Shown: positions 28,941-37,462 of the stretch, in pieces
Layout: every line of letters starts with the position of its first letter
Position numbering within the stretch: position 1 is the stretch's first letter
Origin: an uncultured Gammaproteobacteria bacterium
GTDB taxonomy: Bacteria; Pseudomonadota; Gammaproteobacteria; UBA4575
Assembly (NCBI GenBank): GCA_937922735.1
Contig: CALAJL010000130.1
Location: 1 to 37,462 of the forward strand
Direction of reading: 5' to 3'
DNA: 37,462 nt
Made by a program: the position numbers and the translations under genes
The notes under the pieces: generated by a model
Databases searched by the model: none
Told to the model about the DNA's origin: nothing
Seen by the model: only the letters and a program-made list of their open reading frames with translations

Positions 28941-29537
28941 TTATTCGGGAGTAATGTCGAGATCATCAAGTTCTTGTTTGCTAACATTTAAGCGCGTAGC
29001 TGCCAATAATCGAAGTGCGTTTACATTGCAATGCGGGTATTTTACTTTTAAGTTATTTATCGTCTCTTGATAACGTTGTTTGTTTGGGTTCTCAGATGTA
29101 TTACTTTTTATTGCTTCATTTTTTATGGTGTTGCTAGTATTAGTGCCTGAATTATTTTTAACAGTAGTATCTTGATCGAGTCTAAATATTGAGCTGCTCC
29201 AAATATGTTCGAGTAGCTTCATGCTGGCGAGCGCAGCTGTTCCAGCGTCGTTATTATGCAATGAGGTATTTAGTGCATTCAGTTCAATAACCATTCGTAA
29301 TGCGCAGCCTTCATCGGTCTCAATGTTGTATTTATTGATTAAAGGTTGAGCTTCATGTGCAAGTGTCGGGAGCTTTTCTTTCTCAAGAATGGTATGTGCC
29401 CAAGTCTGAATAGAGTCTGAAAACTGCTTTAGGTCACTCAGATGAGGTTGAACAGCACTTTCATCAAAACTGATATCTTCAGCTTGAATTTCTGGCAAAT
29501 ACTCGCGTATTTTTTTTGTAATATGTTGTTGTATCAT
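28941..29537 (-). CDS. Uncharacterised protein B of the tandem paralog pair
   Basis: 198 aa; NTSLHNNDAGTAALASMKLLEHIW and QETINNLKVKYPHCNVNALRLLAATRLNVSKQELDDLDITPE align with protein A; 10 bp gap to gene A. Confidence 0.8.
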   Translation of the reverse strand: MIQQHITKKIREYLPEIQAEDISFDESAVQPHLSDLKQFSDSIQTWAHTILEKEKLPTLAHEAQPLINKYNIETDEGCALRMVIELNALNTSLHNNDAGTAALASMKLLEHIWSSSIFRLDQDTTVKNNSGTNTSNTIKNEAIKSNTSENPNKQRYQETINNLKVKYPHCNVNALRLLAATRLNVSKQELDDLDITPE

Positions 29538-29949
29538 TAATTCTTCATTGAAATACTAAAATGCATATCGATATAGTTCTATAGCGTGCAAATTCACATA
29601 TGGCTTTGGAAATTTACAAAACATCTTGTGAACAAAATATTCTTTTAATTAAATTCGTTACATGAGTTTGACTTCAATTGCCGCAATGTGGAACAGACAA
29701 TAATCGACTCTAGATGCATGGCGTGAATATGCCGATATATGGAGATGTAAAAGGCAAAATAGCGCGACAAGCTGCATCATAATAGATGGTAGTCAAAGTG
29801 AACCACCTAATTGACATTAGGTCCAAATAGTTAACGGAGAAGTAGACTGAATGTATGCTTGAGGTGGGTGGCTTGAGTTTAATTTTTTTGGTCAATTTCA
29901 ACATTAAGGAGCATTCGCATAAAAGTAATGCTTGTAAAAGGAGGTAGTG

Positions 29950-30627
29950 ATGAAAATTTTACAAAAATTAAATATCGCAGGAATTATATTTTTATCTATT
30001 ATTCTTACTTCGTGTTCGACCATAAACCCGTACACGGGTGAAAAACAAACCAGTAAGCTTGTTATTGGTGCTGGCGCCGGAGCTGCAACGGGAGCTGTGG
30101 TTGGCCTAATTACAGGTGATGATAGTCGTGAGCGACGTAAGCATGCCTTGATTGGGGCTGGAGTTGGTGCTTTGGCAGGTGGTGCTGTGGGTTATTATAT
30201 GGATGTGCAGGAGGCCAAGTTAAGACAAAAGCTTGCTGGCACAGGCGTGAGTGTTACACGTGATGGTGACAATATTATTTTGAATATGCCGGGCAATATT
30301 ACTTTTGCTACAGATAGTTCAGATATCAATGGCGACTTTTTTGCAGTACTAGATTCTGTTTCCATAGTCGTAGATGAATTTGATAAAACTTTGGTTGAGG
30401 TAATGGGGCATACGGATAGCACAGGTTCAAACGAGTACAATCAAACATTATCTGAAAAACGTGCTAACGCAGTATCTAAATACTTTCAAAGCAGAGATAT
30501 TCAGCCGCTACGCTTAGCGACTTATGGATACGGTGAAGACTATCCAGTTGCTACTAATGATGATGCTACGGGCCGTTCTCAAAACCGTAGAGTTGAAATA
30601 GCTTTAGTGCCACTAACTCAATCGTAA
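29950..30627 (+). CDS. OmpA-family lipoprotein with glycine-zipper N-terminus (YiaD-like)
   Basis: Lipobox LTSCS, GAGAGAATGAVVGLITGD...GAGVGALAGGAVGYYMD, OmpA C-terminal VEVMGHTDSTGSNEYNQTLSEKRANAV...NRRVEIAL. Confidence 0.9.
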   Translation: MKILQKLNIAGIIFLSIILTSCSTINPYTGEKQTSKLVIGAGAGAATGAVVGLITGDDSRERRKHALIGAGVGALAGGAVGYYMDVQEAKLRQKLAGTGVSVTRDGDNIILNMPGNITFATDSSDINGDFFAVLDSVSIVVDEFDKTLVEVMGHTDSTGSNEYNQTLSEKRANAVSKYFQSRDIQPLRLATYGYGEDYPVATNDDATGRSQNRRVEIALVPLTQS

Positions 30628-31317
<690 letters not shown>

Positions 31318-31407
31318 AGATTGCTTATTGAGAGCTAGATGCTGAGCAGCAAATTCGCTACACTCACTCGGCTAAGCCCCAGTTTAATTGTATTTTAGGA
31401 GTATCCG

Positions 31408-31980
31408 ATGGCCCGTGTAACGGTAGAAGATTGTCTTGATCATGTAGAAAATCGTTTCAAGCTAGTATTACTAGCCAGTAAGCGTGCTCGTCAACTTTCT
31501 ATGGGTACCGAGCCGTTAGTTGAATGGGAAAATGATAAGCCTACCGTAGTTGCACTGCGTGAAATTGAAGAAGGGCTAGTAGATGAAGCGATGATGGAAG
31601 CAGCATTAGCTAAGCCGGTAGAGGATGACCTTCCATTTGATGAAGATGATCTAGCTGCGGCATTACATGCTGAAATCAGTCGTGAACTAACGCAGCCTGC
31701 GCCTGAAGGACAAAGCGCCGGTGTACCGCAATCTGATGATCAGCCAGTCAATCCTTTTTCTAGCTCATTATCATCGCCAGAACCAACTCAAGCCGATGTA
31801 TCAGCACAACCTGCACCGACCATGGAAGAATTGCTCGCTAAGGAACTAGGCGCTACCTCTGATAGTGCACCAGCCAGTAATCCATTTGGTGAAAGCACTA
31901 ATGAAAAAGAAGCGCCAGCAGATCCAACCCCACAGTTCGGCATCCCAACTATTCCTGATACTTCTAATAATGAGGACTAA
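31408..31980 (+). CDS. rpoZ: RNA polymerase omega subunit with long C-terminal extension
   Basis: [30 protein letters not shown]...[17 protein letters not shown]; 190 aa against ~91 in E. coli. Confidence 0.95.
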   Translation: MARVTVEDCLDHVENRFKLVLLASKRARQLSMGTEPLVEWENDKPTVVALREIEEGLVDEAMMEAALAKPVEDDLPFDEDDLAAALHAEISRELTQPAPEGQSAGVPQSDDQPVNPFSSSLSSPEPTQADVSAQPAPTMEELLAKELGATSDSAPASNPFGESTNEKEAPADPTPQFGIPTIPDTSNNED

Positions 31981-32040
31981 GTACTATTTATAGTTCTTTA
32001 CAGCAACTATGCAGCGTAGCGAGTAGCAACGCCACTCAGT

Positions 32041-34254
32041 ATGAAAATGGTTGCAGGTTCAACTACTAAGCAAATTAGTGGTTCAGCCGAAGTTTCGGTA
32101 AAAGCCTCTTCCATATCGGAACAGCCCCCACGATTTTTAATCAGTGATCTATGTGCTTTATTAGAAGGTTACTTAGATCCTGATGATGTAAAAAGTATTT
32201 ATCTAGCGTATCTATTTAGTGCCAGTGCACATGAAGGCCAGGTTCGAAAATCAGGTGAACCTTATATTTACCATCCAATTTCGGTTGCTAAAGTATTGGC
32301 AGAAATGCATATGGATGCAGAAACTATTCAAGCAGCCATGCTGCATGATGTTATTGAAGATACCAAAACCGCTAAAGAACAAATCAATATTGAGTTTGGG
32401 GATGATGTTGCAGAGCTAGTAGATGGTGTTAGTAAACTTACTCATCTTGAATTTGAATCAAAGTTAGAGGCGCAAGCTGAGAATTTTCGCAAGATGATGC
32501 TTGCGATGGTCAAAGATGTGCGTGTAATTATTATTAAACTTGCAGATCGTTTACATAATATGCGCACCTTAGATGTAATGAGGTTGGATAAACGCAAAAG
32601 AATTGCACGTGAAACTTTAGATATCTATGCGCCTATCGCTCTTCGCTTAGGTATGCATGGCATACGAGTTGAGCTTGAAGAATTATGTTTTAAAACAATA
32701 TGGCCCAAAAGGTATGAGGTATTAAAAGATGTAATACGTCGTACTAATATTAATCGTGATGCACTTTTAAAAGAGGTCGAAAAAAATATCAGTGAACGAC
32801 TAGGTAACGCGAAAATTGCAAATCGTATACACGGTCGTGAAAAAAATATTTATAGCATATATAGGAAAATGAAGGACAAACGCCTGCAGTTTTCTGAAGT
32901 ATATGATGTTTTTGCATTTCGAATAATTGTAGATACTGTAGATACTTGTTATCGAGTACTAGGCGTGATTCATAATTTATACAAACCGGTACCAGGGAAA
33001 TTTAAAGACTATATTGCCATTCCTAAAAAAAATGCTTACCAGTCATTGCATACTATTTTATTTGGACCTAAAGGAATGCCCATAGAGGTTCAAATACGTT
33101 CTGAAGAAATGGATCAAGTGGCACAGTCTGGAATCGCCGCGCATTGGTTATATAAAGACAAGAAAGCTGTAGATAATCATGCTGCACCACATGTCCGCAC
33201 TCGAGAATGGTTGAATACAGTATCTGAAATGCAAAATCGTTCCGGTAGTTCATTAGAGTTTTTAGAGAGTGTCAAAGTAGATTTATACAGAGATGAAATA
33301 TATGTGTTTACACCTCGAGGCGATATTATGGAGTTGCCTATCAGCTCTACCACTATAGATTTTGCCTATGCAGTGCATACCGATATTGGTAATTCATGTG
33401 TTGCAGCAAAAATTAATCGCCGCTTAGAGCCACTAAGTACTGCATTGCAAAATGGACAAACAGTAGAAATCATTACCTCGCCAAGTGGCCGTCCCAACCC
33501 TGCGTGGTTAAATTTCATCGTAACAGCAAAAGCACGATCAAATATTCGTAGCTATTTGAAAAATATGCAAAGTAGTGAGGCGTTGGAACTTGGCCAACGC
33601 TTATTGAATAAAGCGTTGAGAGCCTATGATAAATCTTGGCAAGACATTAGTCGGCGCGAACAAGTCAACTTGCTTAAAGATCTGCAGTTAGAATCTGAAG
33701 AACAGTTGTTCCATGAGATTGGTTTGGGTAATCGAATGGCACCTTTTGTTGCTAAACATGTTGAATCATTGCGCGGTAGTTGGATTAAACTACGCCGCAA
33801 AAGTGAGAGCAAAAATCCTTTGGCTATTCGTGGCACCGAAGGTATGGTCGTAAGTTTTGGTAAGTGTTGTTACCCAATACCGGGAGATGCAATTATAGGA
33901 ATTATGACTGCAGGAAAAGGATTAGTTGTGCATCATATAAAATGTGAAAACACTAAACGCAAAACAACGAGCCGTGATAAATGGATACATGTTTATTGGG
34001 CAAATCAGATCAATAATGAGTTCACTGCGGAAATTTCAATTCGAACGGCAAATGAACCCGGTGTATTAGCCGTAGTAGCTTCAACTATATCGGATGCAGG
34101 CTCAAACATTGAAAACATAGTATTTGATGAGAAGCTAGGTTCTACTACAATGATTACTGTTTTGCTTACTGTTGAGGATCGAGTGCATCTGGCACGCATC
34201 ATGCGAAGCATACGAAATATACCGCAAATTTATAAAGTAAAACGACTTCAATAA
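32041..34254 (+). CDS. spoT: Bifunctional (p)ppGpp synthetase/hydrolase
   Basis: HD domain (YIYHPISVAKVLAEMHMDAETIQAAMLHDVIEDT), synthetase domain, TGS and ACT domains; 737 aa. Confidence 0.96.
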   Translation: MKMVAGSTTKQISGSAEVSVKASSISEQPPRFLISDLCALLEGYLDPDDVKSIYLAYLFSASAHEGQVRKSGEPYIYHPISVAKVLAEMHMDAETIQAAMLHDVIEDTKTAKEQINIEFGDDVAELVDGVSKLTHLEFESKLEAQAENFRKMMLAMVKDVRVIIIKLADRLHNMRTLDVMRLDKRKRIARETLDIYAPIALRLGMHGIRVELEELCFKTIWPKRYEVLKDVIRRTNINRDALLKEVEKNISERLGNAKIANRIHGREKNIYSIYRKMKDKRLQFSEVYDVFAFRIIVDTVDTCYRVLGVIHNLYKPVPGKFKDYIAIPKKNAYQSLHTILFGPKGMPIEVQIRSEEMDQVAQSGIAAHWLYKDKKAVDNHAAPHVRTREWLNTVSEMQNRSGSSLEFLESVKVDLYRDEIYVFTPRGDIMELPISSTTIDFAYAVHTDIGNSCVAAKINRRLEPLSTALQNGQTVEIITSPSGRPNPAWLNFIVTAKARSNIRSYLKNMQSSEALELGQRLLNKALRAYDKSWQDISRREQVNLLKDLQLESEEQLFHEIGLGNRMAPFVAKHVESLRGSWIKLRRKSESKNPLAIRGTEGMVVSFGKCCYPIPGDAIIGIMTAGKGLVVHHIKCENTKRKTTSRDKWIHVYWANQINNEFTAEISIRTANEPGVLAVVASTISDAGSNIENIVFDEKLGSTTMITVLLTVEDRVHLARIMRSIRNIPQIYKVKRLQ

Positions 34255-34282
34255 TTAAAACGTTGAAACATTAGGAGAAAGT

Positions 34283-34666
34283 ATGACAAGGGAAATCATT
34301 GCCACTGACCAGGCACCGCAAGCAATTGGCACCTATTCACAAGCCGTAAAAGTGAATTCAACCGTATATATGTCTGGCCAAATTCCTCTAGTACCCGCAA
34401 CAATGGAAGTGGTTGAAGGTGATATGCGTGTGCAAATTAGTCAAGTATTCGATAATCTTCAAGCAGTTGCACAAGCTGCAGGTGGATCACTAGATAAGCT
34501 TGTTAAGGTAAATATATTTCTTACTGACTTAAGTCATTTTCCTTTAGTAAATGAAGTCATGGCAGAATATTTTGTGGAACCGTACCCGGCGCGTGCGGCA
34601 GTGGGTGTTGCGTCTTTGCCAAAAGGTGTTGCCGTAGAAATGGATGCAGTGATGGAATTAGATTGA
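34283..34666 (+). CDS. ridA: RidA family 2-iminobutanoate/2-iminopropanoate deaminase
   Basis: [32 protein letters not shown]...[22 protein letters not shown]. Confidence 0.95.
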   Translation: MTREIIATDQAPQAIGTYSQAVKVNSTVYMSGQIPLVPATMEVVEGDMRVQISQVFDNLQAVAQAAGGSLDKLVKVNIFLTDLSHFPLVNEVMAEYFVEPYPARAAVGVASLPKGVAVEMDAVMELD

Positions 34667-34720
34667 TTGGTCTCAATTAATTTTTACTATATTAGTCATT
34701 TTAAAAATCAAGCTTAACGA

Positions 34721-36817
34721 TTGAGTAAAGACACATTTCCATCGGTGGAAACACTTAAAGGTGTAGGGCCGAAAGCTGCAGAACGATTGCAACGCATACA
34801 AATCTATACCGTTCAAGATTTGTTATTTCATCTGCCCATTCGTTATCAAGATCGCACACGGATAAGGCCAGTGGGAGCGTTACGCACAGGCGAGGAATGT
34901 GTAGTGATTGGTACCATTATTCATAGTGAAGTGGTATTTCGAAAACGACGTATGCTGTTGGTGAGTGTAGAAGATGGCACAGGTCGAGTGCAGTTGAGAT
35001 TTTTTTACTTTAATAAATCTCAACGTGAAAATCTTTCTACGGGTGCAAAAATTAGATGTTTTGGGGAAGTCCGGAGAAGCTTGAAAGTGCCAGAGATGGT
35101 ACATCCAGAATATGAAATTCTACATAATGATGAAACAACTAAAGTTGAAGATCATTTAACACCTATTTATTCAACCACAGAAGGTTTGCATCAACTCAGT
35201 TTGCGGCGCCTCACTTCTCAAGCCTTGCAATGGGCCACCGAGAACGAAGGTGAAAAGGGTGCACCTGTTTTAGACTTACTTCCTACACCGCCACGTATTG
35301 ATGGTCAAAACGTCAGTATTGTTGACGCCTTGAAGTTTGTGCATCGTCCTCCTCCAGAAGCAGATACTGAAGCTTTGTCATCTGGCAAACATGTTATGCA
35401 GCGACGTTTAGCATTTGAAGAACTACTCGCGCAACAACTTAGTCTCTCTAAACTTAGATTACAGATGCAAAGACAAGATGCCGTTTCAATAAAGACCGAA
35501 GGGAAATTATATAAAGGTCTGCTGGATAAACTTGAATTTGAATTAACCAATGCGCAAACGCGAGTCATTAAAACGTTATTTTCTGATTTAAGTAATCCTT
35601 ATCCAATGTTACGTTTGTTGCAAGGTGATGTGGGGAGTGGAAAAACATTAGTAGCCATTGCAGGGTGTTTACAGGCGATAGAAGCAGGCTATCAAGCAGT
35701 AATGATGGCGCCGACTGAAATCTTGGCAGAACAACATTTGCGTAATTTTTCTAAATGGCTAGAACCATTAGGGGTGCGTATTGCATGGCTTTCAGGAAAA
35801 TTGACAGCAAGCAAAGCAAACGAAATGAAAGCGTTGATTGCATCAGGCACCGCAAATGCAATTATCGGTACACATGCATTATTTCAACAAGGTGTAGAGT
35901 TTAAAAATCTAGCATTTATTGTTGTTGATGAGCAGCACCGCTTTGGTGTACATCAACGTTTAGCTTTGCGTGAAAAAGGCATTCAAGATGGTATGCACCC
36001 GCATCAACTGATTATGACTGCAACGCCTATTCCGAGAACGTTAGCCATGACGGCTTACGCCGATTTGGATTATTCCGTAATTGATGAATTGCCACCTGGC
36101 CGAAAACCAATAAGCACTATTGCCATTCCTATGGAGCGCCGACAAGATGTAGTAGATCGTGTAGCAAATGCCTGTCGCAATGGACAACAGGCCTATTGGG
36201 TATGCACGTTAGTTGAAGAATCTGAAGTTTTGCAATGTCAGGCTGCAGAAGATGTATATCGTGAATTAAGTCAGTTATTGAGGGGAGTAAACGTTGGACT
36301 AGTTCATGGCCGCATGAAAGGTAAAGAGAAAGATGCCGTCATGCAAGACTTTACAAATCGAAAAATAGATCTGCTTGTTGCAACCACTGTAATTGAAGTG
36401 GGTGTTGATGTACCTAATGCAAGTTTAATGATCATCGAGAATGCTGAACGTTTGGGTCTGGCTCAACTGCATCAGCTGCGCGGCCGCGTTGGTAGAGGTA
36501 CGGAAGAAAGTAGCTGTGTATTAGTATTTAGTCCACCACTAACTGATAATGCGAAAACACGTATTGATACGATGCGTAATACTAATGATGGCTTTAAGAT
36601 TGCTCAAGTAGATCTAGAAATTCGAGGGCCAGGCGAAGTATTAGGCACTCGCCAAACTGGTATGTTGGAATTGCGCATAGCGAATATCATGCGCGACCAG
36701 GATCTGATTCCATTGGTGCAAGAGTATGCTAAACAGATATTAGAGGAATATCCTCAAAATGTGGATGCTGTGATTCAAAGGTGGTTAGGAAGATCGACCG
36801 AATATGGACAGGTATAA
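34721..36817 (+). CDS. recG: ATP-dependent DNA helicase RecG (TTG start)
   Basis: LLQGDVGSGKTLVAIAG, VVDEQHRFGV, HQLRGRVGRG; start codon at 34721 is TTG. Confidence 0.96.
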   Translation: MSKDTFPSVETLKGVGPKAAERLQRIQIYTVQDLLFHLPIRYQDRTRIRPVGALRTGEECVVIGTIIHSEVVFRKRRMLLVSVEDGTGRVQLRFFYFNKSQRENLSTGAKIRCFGEVRRSLKVPEMVHPEYEILHNDETTKVEDHLTPIYSTTEGLHQLSLRRLTSQALQWATENEGEKGAPVLDLLPTPPRIDGQNVSIVDALKFVHRPPPEADTEALSSGKHVMQRRLAFEELLAQQLSLSKLRLQMQRQDAVSIKTEGKLYKGLLDKLEFELTNAQTRVIKTLFSDLSNPYPMLRLLQGDVGSGKTLVAIAGCLQAIEAGYQAVMMAPTEILAEQHLRNFSKWLEPLGVRIAWLSGKLTASKANEMKALIASGTANAIIGTHALFQQGVEFKNLAFIVVDEQHRFGVHQRLALREKGIQDGMHPHQLIMTATPIPRTLAMTAYADLDYSVIDELPPGRKPISTIAIPMERRQDVVDRVANACRNGQQAYWVCTLVEESEVLQCQAAEDVYRELSQLLRGVNVGLVHGRMKGKEKDAVMQDFTNRKIDLLVATTVIEVGVDVPNASLMIIENAERLGLAQLHQLRGRVGRGTEESSCVLVFSPPLTDNAKTRIDTMRNTNDGFKIAQVDLEIRGPGEVLGTRQTGMLELRIANIMRDQDLIPLVQEYAKQILEEYPQNVDAVIQRWLGRSTEYGQV

Positions 36818-36845
36818 TGTCTGCTTGCGACCCAAAGCGGACATT
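36816..36845 (+). repeat. Palindromic repeat copy 1, beginning on the recG stop codon
   Basis: AATGTCTGCTTGCGACCCAAAGCGGACATT: imperfect inverted repeat, similar to copy 2 at 37366. Confidence 0.8.
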
Positions 36846-36878
36846 GATCTAGCGTCGAATAAAAGTAGGTTGGTGGAT

Positions 36879-37370
36879 ATGTCAGATGATAAAAAAGATC
36901 CAGATGGATTAAGTGAAGACATAATTGAAATCTTAGAAAACCTTTCACCAAGAGAAGCAAAAGTATTACGTATGCGTTTTGGTATTGATATAAATACTAA
37001 CCACACCTTAGAAGAAGTTAGCAAACAGTACGATGTAACACGAGAACGAATCATAGAGATTGAGAAAAAAGCAATTAAGAAAATTAGAGCTTACAGGTCC
37101 AATCCAGCTAATTGGGAGCTTGTTAAGGTTATTTCAGACGGTGAAAAATTAGAAATTTATGGCTTGAATGTTTGGGATCACGACTGGAGTAAATTTGAAG
37201 ACTGTTCATTTGAAGTTCCAAGTCCTGCTGAGCCTAATCACAAACCTGAGGTTTTAAAAGGAAAATGCAAAATTGATGTCTATTGTATGAATCAAGATAA
37301 TATCTTTGTTTATTTTGCGTCGGCCGAAATATCTAATGGCATTTGGGCATTTTACAGACAATTAAAATGA
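36879..37370 (+). CDS. Orphan RpoD-like sigma-70 region 4 protein with uncharacterised C-terminal domain
   Basis: ILENLSPREAKVLRMRFGIDINTNHTLEEVSKQYDVTRERIIEIEKKAIKKIR resembles RpoD region 4; no regions 1-3. ATG 36879 preferred because the longer ORF (36804) runs through the repeat and recG. Confidence 0.8.
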   Translation: MSDDKKDPDGLSEDIIEILENLSPREAKVLRMRFGIDINTNHTLEEVSKQYDVTRERIIEIEKKAIKKIRAYRSNPANWELVKVISDGEKLEIYGLNVWDHDWSKFEDCSFEVPSPAEPNHKPEVLKGKCKIDVYCMNQDNIFVYFASAEISNGIWAFYRQLK

Positions 37371-37394
37371 CCGCTATTGGCCGAAAGCGGACAT
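37366..37394 (+). repeat. Palindromic repeat copy 2, overlapping the stop codon of the sigma-region-4 gene
   Basis: AATGACCGCTATTGGCCGAAAGCGGACAT; TGA stop at 37368-37370 is inside it. Confidence 0.8.
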
Positions 37395-37462
37395 GATAAA
37401 TAGTAAGAATTTATCTGATTCAATATTTCTCAAATAAGTAATACGCAGATTTAACATTACTT

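Noticed and set aside
29710-29904. 64 aa minus-strand ORF, and a short plus frame (HGVNMPIYGDVKGKIARQAAS) in the intergenic region before the OmpA-like gene
   Set aside because: Too short, no upstream coding context, no domain recognised; a faint likeness of GDVKGKI to Hcp-type proteins is not enough
31318-32040. Possible small RNA or tRNA-like fold in the gmk-rpoZ and rpoZ-spoT gaps
   Set aside because: No tRNA arms or clear terminator-bounded structure could be identified; gaps are under 100 bp
36816-37394. Integron attC sites
   Set aside because: The repeats are palindromic and sit at gene ends, but no RYYYAAC/GTTRRRY core pair and no integrase were seen, so not called as integron cassettes

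Overview
Gene-dense, AT-rich chromosomal window, probably from a gammaproteobacterium, judging by the gmk-rpoZ-spoT-ridA-recG order and the Pho/Pst/Ppk/Ppx content. From left to right it holds: the C-terminal tail of a PEP-CTERM protein; pntB-pntA (minus); a gspA/exeA-gspB pair; ppx/gppA convergent with ppk1; a dgkA C-terminal remnant; a DUF3859-like secreted protein behind a Pho-box-like repeat; a delta-class carbonic anhydrase; a secreted beta-propeller protein; an OprP/OprO-type porin; phoB-phoR-pstS-pstC-pstA-pstB-phoU; a small cluster of a DUF4332-like HhH protein, an 11-mer-repeat lipoprotein and a YeaQ/GlsB-like membrane protein; a DUF3754-like membrane protein convergent with a tandem pair of uncharacterised paralogs (27704-29537); an OmpA-family lipoprotein; gmk-rpoZ-spoT-ridA-recG; and finally an orphan RpoD-like sigma region 4 protein bracketed by two copies of a ~30 bp palindromic repeat. 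The most interesting items are (a) the orphan sigma-region-4 fusion protein and the repeats sitting on the stop codons at both of its ends, (b) the tandem paralogs with a shared C-terminal HTH-like module and variable disordered linkers, (c) a set of 11-bp-phased TGTAAT repeats (putative Pho boxes) linking several genes, including an uncharacterised one, to phosphate control, (d) a LEA-like 11-mer-repeat lipoprotein, and (e) an RNA polymerase omega subunit with a long disordered tail. No rRNA, tRNA, CRISPR array or transposase was recognised. All calls are from reading the sequence; no database search was run.
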